In this document: positions 27,715 through 36,003 of the stretch, piece after piece
Position numbering within the stretch: the stretch's first letter is position 1
Layout: each line of letters starts with the position of its first letter
Assembly: GCA_947498505.1 (NCBI GenBank)
Contig: CANMKG010000004.1
Location: forward strand, 124,001-188,000
Direction: 5' to 3'
DNA from: an uncultured Maribacter sp.
Lineage (GTDB): Bacteria > Bacteroidota > Bacteroidia > Flavobacteriales > Flavobacteriaceae
DNA length: 64,000 bases
The notes under the pieces: model-generated
What the model was told of the DNA's origin: nothing
The model's database searches: none
What the model saw: the letters and a program-made list of their open reading frames with translations, nothing else
Position numbers and translations under genes: made by a program

Positions 27715-28239
27715 TTATTTTCCTTCTTCGCCTTCGTAAGCTTTCCAATCCTTTTCTTTATGAATGTTGTCTCCAAAGTATTTTGCTATTTTCAAGAAAG
27801 CATCAGGTTTTTGATAACCAGGTACCGGAGATAACATGTTCATTTTTTCATCTAAGAAAATAGTAGTTGGGTAACTTAACCTACCTTGCATTAGTGCAGC
27901 AGCAAATTCATGATACCCTTTTTTTCCTGAAGGAACAAACTTAAAGGTTTTACCTTTAAACTCAATTGGTTCTTTGCCTTCTCCATCTAATTTAACCATA
28001 TAAAAGTTTTCGGACATATATTTGGCAACTTCAGCATTTTGAAAAGTGTCTTTATCCATTTTTTTACACCACCCGCACCAATCTGTGTATATGTCAATAA
28101 AAATCTTTTTAGGGTTTTTATCCGTTTCAGCCAATTTAGCAGCTTCCGCCCATGATAGCCATTCCACCTCTTGAGCGTTTACATTAAACGCCAAAAAAAC
28201 GAAGCAAAGCGTTAGAATATATTTATAGGCTGTTTTCAT
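27715..28239 (-). CDS. Exported thioredoxin-family protein
   Basis: A 174-residue protein with a signal peptide (to about residue 22, FNVNAQ) and a thioredoxin fold of the DUF255/thioredoxin_7 type. The active-site motif is CGWC at 55-58 in YTDWCGWCKKMDKDTF, and the cis-proline loop is in LSYPTTIFLD. It probably works in periplasmic disulfide reduction or isomerisation; the partner is unknown. Single gene. Confidence 0.88.
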   Translation of the reverse strand: MKTAYKYILTLCFVFLAFNVNAQEVEWLSWAEAAKLAETDKNPKKIFIDIYTDWCGWCKKMDKDTFQNAEVAKYMSENFYMVKLDGEGKEPIEFKGKTFKFVPSGKKGYHEFAAALMQGRLSYPTTIFLDEKMNMLSPVPGYQKPDAFLKIAKYFGDNIHKEKDWKAYEGEEGK

Positions 28240-28351
28240 ATCTTCAATATTGTTTACTCTAATTAGTCCAATTTACTATATAAAACTAACGAAATATACG
28301 AACGATTATTTCATTAACGTAGTTTGTAGTGGCTAGGTTTGATTAAAAAGA

Positions 28352-28380
28352 AAAAAGGAGAGCATTTTGCCCTCCTTTTT
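28352..28380 (-). terminator. Terminator of lysA
   Basis: AAAAAGGAGAGC (28352-28363) pairs with GCCCTCCTTTTT (28369-28380) through a five-base loop; the one imperfect pair is a G-U wobble on the minus strand. The minus-strand T-run follows the stem. Confidence 0.85.
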
Positions 28381-28388
28381 AAAGTTAG

Positions 28389-29633
28389 TTAGATTGTTAA
28401 TTTTTCTTTTTTGGTTTCTTCAGAGAATAGGTCTTTTACATCTACTTGATTTTTAATTAAATCATCAAAAGTTTCTCTTTCTCTAATTAATATTGCCTTG
28501 CCTTTATGCCATAAAACTTCAGGCGGTCTAAATCTGGAATTATAATTACTTGCCATTGTAAAACAATATGCTCCCGCATTTTTAAAACAAAGAATGTCAC
28601 CTTCTTTTATTTCATTAATTCTGCGGTTGTTAGCAAAGGTATCGGTTTCACAAATATAGCCTACAACAGAGTAATAGCGTTCTCTTCCTTGAGGGTTAGA
28701 GATGTTTTCAATGCTGTGTTCAGCACCATATAGCATAGGTCTTATTAAGTGATTAAAACCAGAGTCAACACTAGCAAAAACCGTAGAGGTGGTTTGCTTA
28801 ACAACATTTACTTTAGCCAAAAATGACCCCGCTTCACTAACCAAGAATTTACCTGGTTCAAAAGCTAAGGTTAATTCTTTGCCGTATTCTTTACAAAATT
28901 CATTAAAACGAGAACTTAGTTTTTTTCCTAGTTCTTCAATGTTAGTTTCTATGTCCCCTTCTTTATACGGTACTTTAAAACCACTACCGAAATCAATGAA
29001 GTCAAGGTTTTTAAAGTTTCTTGCAGTTTCAAATAAAATTTCTGAAGCATATAAGAAAACATCAATGTCTAAAATATCACTACCCGTATGCATATGTATA
29101 CCGTTGATATTCATTTTAGTAAGCTCAACAATGCGTAACAAATGCGGTATTTGATGAATACTGATACCAAATTTAGAATCTATGTGACCCACAGATATGT
29201 TAGAGTTTCCTCCTGCCATAACATGTGGATTAATTCTAATACAAACTGGAATATCTGGATGCTTGCTTCCAAATTGTTCTAATACAGATAGGTTATCTAT
29301 ATTTATGCGTACCCCAAGCTTAGCAGCTTCCTCAATCTCTTCTAAAGAAACGCCGTTAGGTGTAAATATAATAGACTCAGGTTTAAAGCCAGCAAATAAA
29401 CCTAGTTTTACTTCTTGTATAGAAACGGTATCTAAGCCACTACCAAGAGAGTTCATTAGTCTAAGTATTGTTATATTTGAAAGTGCTTTAGCTGCGTAAT
29501 TTAACTTTAAGTTTTTTACACTACTAAAAGCATTTGTAAGTCGTTTAAACTGAGAAACGATTTTTTCTGAATCGTAAACATAAACCGGGTCTCCGTACTT
29601 TTTTGCTATTTTTAGCAAATCTGCATTCTTCAT
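28389..29633 (-). CDS. lysA: Diaminopimelate decarboxylase
   Basis: A PLP-dependent fold-type III enzyme of 414 residues that turns meso-diaminopimelate into lysine. The PLP lysine is K49 in LNYAAKALSN. Other signatures are GLDTVSIQEV, HMHTGSDI, DFGSGFKVPY, the AFEPGKFLV strand and CETDTFANNR, which carries the Cys-Glu of the substrate site. GAYCFTMASNYNSR closes the active site. The length is normal. DapD, an earlier enzyme of the same pathway, is encoded at 60779-61594. Confidence 0.95.
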   Translation of the reverse strand: MKNADLLKIAKKYGDPVYVYDSEKIVSQFKRLTNAFSSVKNLKLNYAAKALSNITILRLMNSLGSGLDTVSIQEVKLGLFAGFKPESIIFTPNGVSLEEIEEAAKLGVRINIDNLSVLEQFGSKHPDIPVCIRINPHVMAGGNSNISVGHIDSKFGISIHQIPHLLRIVELTKMNINGIHMHTGSDILDIDVFLYASEILFETARNFKNLDFIDFGSGFKVPYKEGDIETNIEELGKKLSSRFNEFCKEYGKELTLAFEPGKFLVSEAGSFLAKVNVVKQTTSTVFASVDSGFNHLIRPMLYGAEHSIENISNPQGRERYYSVVGYICETDTFANNRRINEIKEGDILCFKNAGAYCFTMASNYNSRFRPPEVLWHKGKAILIRERETFDDLIKNQVDVKDLFSEETKKEKLTI

Positions 29634-29792
29634 TTTAAAAGTCTTTTAAACAAATCTATGTTTATGAATCGTGACTACAAAAAAAAAACTTCAAAAATTG
29701 AATTTTACAACATTTTGTTATAATCATCACAAAATCACTACTTGATTTATGCTGTTTGGTGTTGATAGTATTGTATTTTTAAACAAAAAAGA

Positions 29793-30431
29793 ATGAAACT
29801 ACCTATGTTGCCCTTACAGTCTATTTTTTACCCAGGAGAGACTGTTCCTCTTCATATTTTCGAAGAACGCTACAAACAGTTGATTGCGGACTGCAGAAAT
29901 AATGCTATTACTTTTGGAATACCTGTGTATATTAATAATCACTTAGAGTATGGTGCTGAGGTGCAATTGGTTGAGGTTGTAAACACCTACGAAACTGGTG
30001 AAATGGATATCACTTGTGTGGCAAGACAAATATTTAAGCTAAAAACCTTTGAAACACATAAAGAGGGAAAACTATATCCCGAAGGTACAATAGAGTTTAT
30101 TGAAATAGATTATGAAGCTGATGAAGTTTTAAAAGCGGAAGTTTTGCAAAGTATAAATAAGTTATACGATGAAATGGGTGTAACATATACTCCAATTCCG
30201 CTTGAGAAGTTTAATAGTTATATTTTGGCTCATAAAATTGGGCTGTCCTTTGAGCAAGAATATGACCTTCTTAAAATTACCAAAGAGAATGATAGGTTGC
30301 TTTATCTAAAAAATCATCTTGTGGGAACTATAGCAGTTTTAAAAGAAGTGCAAAGAACCAAAAAAACGATACTTCTAAATGGGGATTTCAAAAATTTTGA
30401 CCCATTAGATTTTAAAGATGTTACATTATAA
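29793..30431 (+). CDS. Lon N-terminal (substrate-binding) domain protein
   Basis: A 212-residue stand-alone Lon substrate-binding domain: LPMLPLQSIFYPGETVPLHIFEERY at the start and GLSFEQEYDLLKITKENDRL near the end. There is no ATPase or protease part. Such proteins are cytoplasmic; one possibility is binding of unfolded proteins, but no activity is established. It is a single gene upstream of sucC, which has a separate -7 element. Confidence 0.88.
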   Translation: MKLPMLPLQSIFYPGETVPLHIFEERYKQLIADCRNNAITFGIPVYINNHLEYGAEVQLVEVVNTYETGEMDITCVARQIFKLKTFETHKEGKLYPEGTIEFIEIDYEADEVLKAEVLQSINKLYDEMGVTYTPIPLEKFNSYILAHKIGLSFEQEYDLLKITKENDRLLYLKNHLVGTIAVLKEVQRTKKTILLNGDFKNFDPLDFKDVTL

Positions 30432-30472
30432 ACGCAACTTATTTTTCATTAGGGTAAATCCATTTCGTTTAC

Positions 30473-30480
30473 TATTTTTG
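30473..30480 (+). promoter_or_regulatory. Promoter -7 element for sucC
   Basis: TATTTTTG matches TAnnTTTG and ends 29 bases before the sucC ATG. Confidence 0.5.
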
Positions 30481-30509
30481 TTTCCAACTAAAAAAAGACA
30501 ATAGGATAT

Positions 30510-31703
30510 ATGAATCTTCACGAGTATCAAGGTAAGAACATTTTAGCAAGTTTTGGCGTACGCATACAGAGGGGGATTGTTGCCCGAAATGCTAAAGAGG
30601 CAGTGGATGCGGCAAAACAATTAACCGCAGAAACAGGAACAGGGTGGCACGTTATTAAGGCACAAGTTCATGCAGGAGGACGAGGAAAAGGTGGCGGTGT
30701 TAAACTAGCTAAAAATTTAAAAGAAGTTGAAGAGCTAGCAGGAAGTATAATAGGGATGAACCTTATTACTCCGCAGACATCTGCAGAAGGTAAAAAGGTA
30801 CATCAAGTTTTAATAGCTGAGGATGTATACTATCCAGGAGATAGTGAAACTAATGAGTTTTACATGTCTGTGTTATTAAATAGAAGTACGGGAAGAAATA
30901 TGATTATGTATTCTACTGAAGGTGGAATGGATATAGAAGAGGTTGCAGAAAGTACTCCGCACTTAATTTTTACTGAAGAGATTGACCCTTCAACGGGCTT
31001 ATTACCTTTCCAGGCAAGAAAAGTTGCATTTAATCTTGGGCTTTCTGGAACAGCGTTTAAAGAAATGACGAAGTTTGTGTCTGCGTTATACAAAGCATAT
31101 GTAGAAAGTGATTCAAATATGTTTGAAATTAATCCGGTATTGAAGACTTCTGATGATAAAATTATGGCAGTAGATGCAAAGGTATCTATTGATGATAATG
31201 CGCTTTATCGTAGAAAAGAGTATGCAGAGATGCGTGATTTACGCGAGGAAAATGCAGTTGAAGTAGAAGCTAGAGAGGTTGGTCTTAACTATGTTGACTT
31301 AGACGGAAACGTTGGTTGTATGGTTAATGGAGCAGGACTTGCAATGGCAACAATGGATTTAATTAAAATGGCTGGTGGAGAACCTGCTAACTTTTTAGAT
31401 GTCGGAGGTACAGCAGATGCTAAAAGAGTTGAAGAGGCTTTTAGAATTATTTTAAAAGATGATAATGTAAAAGCTATTCTTATCAATATTTTTGGAGGAA
31501 TTGTACGTTGTGATCGTGTAGCTCAAGGTGTTGTAGATGCTTATAAAAATATGGGTGATGCAATTAAAGTTCCTATTATTGTTCGCTTGCAAGGAACAAA
31601 TGCGGAGTTGGCTAAGGAAATTATTGATAATTCAGGATTAGCTGTTCATTCGGCAGTACAGTTTCAAGAAGCTGCAGATAAAGTAAAAGAAGTTTTAAGC
31701 TAA
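30510..31703 (+). CDS. sucC: Succinate-CoA ligase (ADP-forming) beta subunit
   Basis: A 397-residue citric-acid-cycle subunit. An ATP-grasp domain fills the N-terminal two thirds (MNLHEYQGKNILASFGV, GGRGKGGGVKLA, EINPVLKT) and a CoA-ligase domain the rest (GAGLAMATMDLI, ANFLDVGGTAD, INIFGGIVRCD). It pairs with the SucD alpha subunit, which is not in this window; sucC and sucD are often unlinked in Flavobacteriaceae (from memory). A terminator follows at once, so it is transcribed alone or from an upstream promoter only. Confidence 0.97.
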   Translation: MNLHEYQGKNILASFGVRIQRGIVARNAKEAVDAAKQLTAETGTGWHVIKAQVHAGGRGKGGGVKLAKNLKEVEELAGSIIGMNLITPQTSAEGKKVHQVLIAEDVYYPGDSETNEFYMSVLLNRSTGRNMIMYSTEGGMDIEEVAESTPHLIFTEEIDPSTGLLPFQARKVAFNLGLSGTAFKEMTKFVSALYKAYVESDSNMFEINPVLKTSDDKIMAVDAKVSIDDNALYRRKEYAEMRDLREENAVEVEAREVGLNYVDLDGNVGCMVNGAGLAMATMDLIKMAGGEPANFLDVGGTADAKRVEEAFRIILKDDNVKAILINIFGGIVRCDRVAQGVVDAYKNMGDAIKVPIIVRLQGTNAELAKEIIDNSGLAVHSAVQFQEAADKVKEVLS

Positions 31704-31728
31704 TAAAACAGCTTTTTTTGATAGTATA

Positions 31729-31760
31729 AAGGGTAACGTGAAAGCGTTACCCTTTTTTTA
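31729..31760 (+). terminator. Terminator of sucC
   Basis: AAAGGGTAACG (31729-31739) pairs perfectly with CGTTACCCTTT (31746-31756) across a six-base loop, followed by a T-run. Confidence 0.93.
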
Positions 31761-32001
31761 TATGATTAGTTGTTGGAGGTTAAAATAATCATAATAATTT
31801 TTCTTACTCCGATTCTGATTGGTAATATACTGTTAGTCAGTGCGATAAGTGTTTTTGACCTTATTGATTCTTCGGTGTTTTTGTTTCAAAATTTTGTTAA
31901 AAGTAAAATCTCCTGTAACAAAAAGTGACTTGTATTCGTCTGGTTAGTATATCATCAATCATTTATTAATCAATTTATTATTAATCAAAAAAACGACAGT
32001 C

Positions 32002-32346
32002 ATGAGAAAAATTAGTCTAGTATTAGTTGCGGTAATGTTCCTTGTAAACGGAAGTGTTTTTGCTAACAGTGAAAGTGTAAAAGTGGAACGTAAAAAAAGT
32101 TTGACCATTCAAGTTTCCGAAATTTTGCAGAGAGAAATCGACGATTTAGAGCTTGATTTTGTAAACATTACTGCTGATGTGAAGTTTACATTGAATAAAA
32201 ACCGTGAAATAGTGGTTTTATACGTAAGCACAAAAGATAGTGAAATGGAACATTTTGTAAAGTCTACATTAAATTATAAAAAAGTAGACTTAGAAAATTA
32301 CAGGAAAGGTAGAGTTTATAGTATTCCTGTTTTAATTCAAGAATAA
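32002..32346 (+). CDS. Small exported protein of unknown function
   Basis: A 114-residue protein with a signal peptide (to about residue 22, NGSVFANS). The mature ~90 residues form an apparent alpha/beta unit: a helix (SLTIQVSEILQREIDDLE), then strands VNITADVKFTLN, REIVVLYVST and RVYSIPVLIQ. The strand-helix pattern recalls small TonB-C-like or energy-transducing domains, but I cannot assign a family. It is followed by its own terminator, and about 240 bases of AT-rich spacer upstream hold no recognisable gene. Confidence 0.7.
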   Translation: MRKISLVLVAVMFLVNGSVFANSESVKVERKKSLTIQVSEILQREIDDLELDFVNITADVKFTLNKNREIVVLYVSTKDSEMEHFVKSTLNYKKVDLENYRKGRVYSIPVLIQE

Positions 32347-32356
32347 ATAGGAATTA

Positions 32357-32390
32357 AAAATCCTGAAATTAGTTTTTCAGGATTTTTTCT
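32357..32390 (+). terminator. Terminator after the small exported gene
   Basis: AAAATCCTGAAA (32357-32368) pairs with TTTCAGGATTTT (32375-32386) over a six-base loop, then T-rich. It overlaps the stop codon of the convergent DUF1456 gene (32377). Confidence 0.88.
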
Positions 32391-32769
32391 TATTCTTAAA
32401 TTTTGTCGGTCCTAGATCCTTATTGATTCTTTTTAGCTGTTGTTCTTTAAAGCTGGGTTTACGGTTGACTTTTGAGTTGGATTTATTACTGCTATTTTGT
32501 TGTTGAGGTTTTCCTTTTTTAGAAAGTGCCTCTGCAGGAGTTGTAGGGTTTTCCTTTGTTCCTCTAAGATGAATAACTAATCCGTTTAAAAAGTTTCTTA
32601 AAATTTGGTCACCACACTCCAGATAGTTTGGGTGGTCATCTTTTCTGAAAAAAGCGCCTAATTCACTTTTGGATATTTTAAAATCTACCAACTTTAGTAT
32701 TTCTACAATTTCATCATCTCTAAGCATAAGAGCAACTCTTAGCTTTTTAAAAATATCATTATTCGTCAT
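32377..32769 (-). CDS. DUF1456 (YehS-like) protein
   Basis: A 130-residue cytoplasmic protein. Residues 1-70 form the helical DUF1456 repeat pair (MTNNDIFKKLRVALMLRDDE, FKISKSELGAFFRKDDHPNY, ILRNFLNGLV). The remaining 60 residues are lysine-, asparagine- and glutamine-rich and look disordered, ending in a basic cluster that could bind nucleic acid. The function of the family is unknown. Monocistronic. Confidence 0.85.
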   Translation of the reverse strand: MTNNDIFKKLRVALMLRDDEIVEILKLVDFKISKSELGAFFRKDDHPNYLECGDQILRNFLNGLVIHLRGTKENPTTPAEALSKKGKPQQQNSSNKSNSKVNRKPSFKEQQLKRINKDLGPTKFKNKKKS

Positions 32770-32982
32770 TCAATTCTATAATTTGCAGCAAGGTATTATA
32801 AAATATTTAGATGATAATATAATTAACATGTCAGAATTCCTATGCGTGGTAAACAGAAAATATATAATAATGACATTTTGTCGCTGTTTAAACCTGAAAA
32901 CAAGACATAATGACACTTGTTTTTGGATGGTACATGTTTTGACTTAGTAGAGTAGTGTAAGTTAAATTTAAAATATATAAAC

Positions 32983-33405
32983 ATGAGTATTATTAAAACA
33001 AATAAAGCATCCTTTCCTTCACTTTTAAATGATATTTTAAACACAGATTGGTATGGAGGTTATGAAACTGGTTTTGGAAAAGAACCGCTAGTAAACATTT
33101 TAGAAAGTACAGAAAATTATCAATTGGAACTGTTAGTTCCAGGACGAAAAAAGGAGCATTTTAATATAGAGGTTGATGAAGGTCAGTTAATTGTTTCTGC
33201 AGAAGATAACACCCATAAAAGTGGAGAAGTAAAGTATACTAGAAAGGAGTTTGGGGCTAATGCTTTTAAGAGAGTATTTGTGCTGCCTGAAAGCGTAAAT
33301 CAAGATGACATAAAGGCTAGTTACGAAGATGGAGTTTTAACCTTTATTTTACCTGTAAAAGAAGAAGCTTTACCTAAACCAAAAAGAACAATAAGTTTGG
33401 CATAG
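32983..33405 (+). CDS. Small heat-shock protein, Hsp20/alpha-crystallin family
   Basis: A 140-residue cytoplasmic chaperone. The alpha-crystallin domain spans about 35-130: PLVNILESTENYQLELLVPG, EVDEGQLIVSAED, FKRVFVLPESVNQDDIKASY and the hallmark EDGVLTFILPV. It ends with a short tail PKRTISLA whose I-x-L motif docks subunits into oligomers. The domain binds unfolding proteins without ATP. Monocistronic with a terminator; I see no CIRCE or other heat-shock operator upstream. Confidence 0.93.
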   Translation: MSIIKTNKASFPSLLNDILNTDWYGGYETGFGKEPLVNILESTENYQLELLVPGRKKEHFNIEVDEGQLIVSAEDNTHKSGEVKYTRKEFGANAFKRVFVLPESVNQDDIKASYEDGVLTFILPVKEEALPKPKRTISLA

Positions 33406-33439
33406 GTTTAAAAAATTAGTTTGGTTAGTAGTTGTTTTG

Positions 33440-33475
33440 AAAAGCGTTTTGGTTTAAACTAAAACGCTTTTTTTG
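33440..33475 (+). terminator. Terminator of the Hsp20 gene
   Basis: AAAAGCGTTTT (33440-33450) pairs perfectly with AAAACGCTTTT (33461-33471), followed by T-rich sequence. Confidence 0.85.
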
Positions 33476-33985
33476 TTTTTAATTTGTAGGAATTTTCGAA
33501 GGAGTTTTTTAGATGGGCTTTTTTGTGAAATTAGTTTTGAAGGTGTTTGTGTACTATGTGAATTTTAAATACGCTTTTTCTTGCTTGAGCTATAATGGAA
33601 TTATTGATTTTCATTTTTATAGATTTAGTAGGGGAGATGATTTAGTTTATTAACTGGATGAGATTTGGATAAACTTTTAAAGAGAAAAAGTATTGGTGGT
33701 TCAATAATGTTTTTTGCTTTTCCTATTGAATGAATTTTCAAAGCTATTTTAAGTGGAGTCGTTACGTAATTTTTGTGGTTTAGAAAATTAACGCAATAAA
33801 ATAACTTCGTTTATCGCTATATCGATAATTCAGCTGTTTTAAATTGTGGATTTTACACCCTAAACGTTGATTTAGTCTCGTCTAAAAATATTTGTAAAAA
33901 ATTTAATATCAACTATTTAATGGGTGTTATGTAATTTAAATATTTACAGGTGTATTCTTGTGAAGAAAAAAGGGAGTATATTCAA
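33476..33985. other. Intergenic spacer with no supported feature
   Basis: About 500 bases of AT-rich DNA between the Hsp20 terminator and the uvrB stop. I find no open frame with coding character, no tRNA and no clear strong hairpin. It could hold a small RNA, but nothing in the sequence supports one. Confidence 0.5.
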
Positions 33986-33995
33986 ATATAAGCAA

Positions 33996-35984
33996 TTATT
34001 TTTGTTCTTGAAGCGCTTTAATTTCGTCTCTAAATTTTGCAGCTTGCATAAAATCTAAATCTTTTGCTGCCTTCTCCATTGCCTTTCTTTTGTCCCTAAT
34101 TAATTGCTCAATTTGGTCCTTAGTAAGGTAATCTAAATCCGGTTCTGCAGCTCGTAATTCCTCCTTTTCAAAGTGGTAAGTGGAAACTGAATTTTTGGAT
34201 AAAACACTATCTAAGTTTTTATTTAGAGCCGTTGGAGTGATATTGTTTTTAGTGTTATATGCAATTTGTTTCTCTCTTCTATAGTTAGTTTGGTCAATAG
34301 TTTGTTGCATACTATTGGTAATTTTATCGGCATACATTATTGCTTTGCCATTTAAATTTCGGGCTGCTCTACCTACGGTTTGTGTAAGCGAACGATTACT
34401 TCTTAAAAATCCTTCTTTATCAGCATCAAGAATAGCAACAAGAGAAACTTCGGGTAAATCTAGCCCTTCCCTTAATAGGTTAACTCCAATTAAAACATCA
34501 AAAATTCCTTTTCTCAAATCTTGCATGATTTCTACCCGTTCAAGTGTATCAACATCACTATGAATGTATCTGCATCTAACATTTATTCTGGTAAGATATT
34601 TGGCAAGTTCTTCGGCCATTCTTTTTGTTAGCGTTGTTACTAATGTTCGCTCGTCTTTTTCAACACGTTGCTGAATTTCTTCAATTAAATCATCAATTTG
34701 ATTTTGACTTGGACGAACTTCAATTATCGGGTCAAGTAAACCTGTTGGACGAATTATTTGCTCAACAAAAATACCTTCACATAATTCCAATTCATAATCA
34801 GCAGGAGTTGCACTCACAAATAACGTTTGATTTTGAAGTATTTCAAACTCCTCAAATTTCAATGGTCTATTGTCCATGGCCGCGGGTAATCTAAATCCAT
34901 ATTCTACGAGGTTCTCTTTTCTACTGCGGTCTCCTCCATACATGGCATGAACTTGTGGAATGGTAACATGACTTTCATCAATCACCATGAGATAGTCATC
35001 AGGAAAATAGTCTAACAGACAAAAAGGACGTGTACCTGGATTTCGACCATCAATATATCTTGAATAGTTTTCTATTCCAGAGCAGTAACCTAATTCGCGA
35101 ATCATTTCTAAATCAAAGGTAGTGCGCTCTTCAAGGCGTTTGGCTTCCAGGTGTTTACCAATTTCTTTGAAGTAATCAACTTGTTTAACCATATCATCCT
35201 GTATCTGATGAATGGCTTTTTGTAGCACATCTTGTGATGTTACAAACATGTTTGCAGGATATATGTTTAGGTTGGTGTAAACTTCAATTACATTATTATT
35301 GAAAGGGTCAAAAGCCTCAATTTCTTCGATTTCATCACCAAAAAAATGAATTCTGAACGCATGGTCTGCATAACTTGGAAAAACGTCCACAACGTCTCCT
35401 TTTACCCTGAAATTACCATTTTTAAATTCATCTGTGGTTCTCGCATAAAGACTTTGTACCAATTGATGCATAAATTTGGTTCTAGGAATAACTTGGTCCT
35501 TCTCAATAGTTATTACATTTTTTTGAAATTCAACAGGGTTACCTATACCATACAGACATGAAACTGAAGCAACAACAAGTACGTCACGTCTTCCTGATAA
35601 TAATGAGGAAGTAGCGCTTAGTCTTAGTTTTTCAATGTCTTCGTTAATTGATAAATCTTTTTCAATATATGTTCCGGTAGTAGGGAGGTATGCTTCCGGT
35701 TGGTAATAATCATAATAGGAAACAAAATATTCTACCGCATTTTCAGGAAAAAACTGTTTGAATTCTGAATAAAGCTGAGCAGCAAGTGTTTTATTATGCG
35801 CTAACAATAGTGTTGGCCTCTGAACTTTTTCAATAACATTAGCTACGGTGAATGTTTTTCCAGAGCCAGTTACTCCTAGAAGTGTTTGGTACGGATCTTT
35901 ATTATTTAGACCATTTACCAATTGTTTAATAGCCTCGGGTTGATCACCAGTAGGCTTAAAATCTGATACTACCTTAAATTTCAT
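33996..35984 (-). CDS. uvrB: Excinuclease ABC subunit B
   Basis: The damage-verifying helicase of nucleotide-excision repair, 662 residues. Walker A is GVTGSGKT (37-44), the beta-hairpin segment is YYDYYQPEAYLP, the DEAD-like box is MVIDESHVTIPQ and motif VI is QTVGRAARN. A UVR motif for UvrC contact closes the protein (IEQLIRDKRKAMEKAAKDL). All motifs are intact. It starts 19 bp after the stop of a T9SS cargo gene on the same strand, an unusual neighbour. Confidence 0.98.
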   Translation of the reverse strand: MKFKVVSDFKPTGDQPEAIKQLVNGLNNKDPYQTLLGVTGSGKTFTVANVIEKVQRPTLLLAHNKTLAAQLYSEFKQFFPENAVEYFVSYYDYYQPEAYLPTTGTYIEKDLSINEDIEKLRLSATSSLLSGRRDVLVVASVSCLYGIGNPVEFQKNVITIEKDQVIPRTKFMHQLVQSLYARTTDEFKNGNFRVKGDVVDVFPSYADHAFRIHFFGDEIEEIEAFDPFNNNVIEVYTNLNIYPANMFVTSQDVLQKAIHQIQDDMVKQVDYFKEIGKHLEAKRLEERTTFDLEMIRELGYCSGIENYSRYIDGRNPGTRPFCLLDYFPDDYLMVIDESHVTIPQVHAMYGGDRSRKENLVEYGFRLPAAMDNRPLKFEEFEILQNQTLFVSATPADYELELCEGIFVEQIIRPTGLLDPIIEVRPSQNQIDDLIEEIQQRVEKDERTLVTTLTKRMAEELAKYLTRINVRCRYIHSDVDTLERVEIMQDLRKGIFDVLIGVNLLREGLDLPEVSLVAILDADKEGFLRSNRSLTQTVGRAARNLNGKAIMYADKITNSMQQTIDQTNYRREKQIAYNTKNNITPTALNKNLDSVLSKNSVSTYHFEKEELRAAEPDLDYLTKDQIEQLIRDKRKAMEKAAKDLDFMQAAKFRDEIKALQEQK

Positions 35985-36003
35985 AAGATAAAAATACGAA
36001 AGC

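Noticed and set aside
33476-33985. Possible small RNA in the 500-base spacer before uvrB.
   Set aside because: No convincing promoter-terminator pair or stable fold could be seen.
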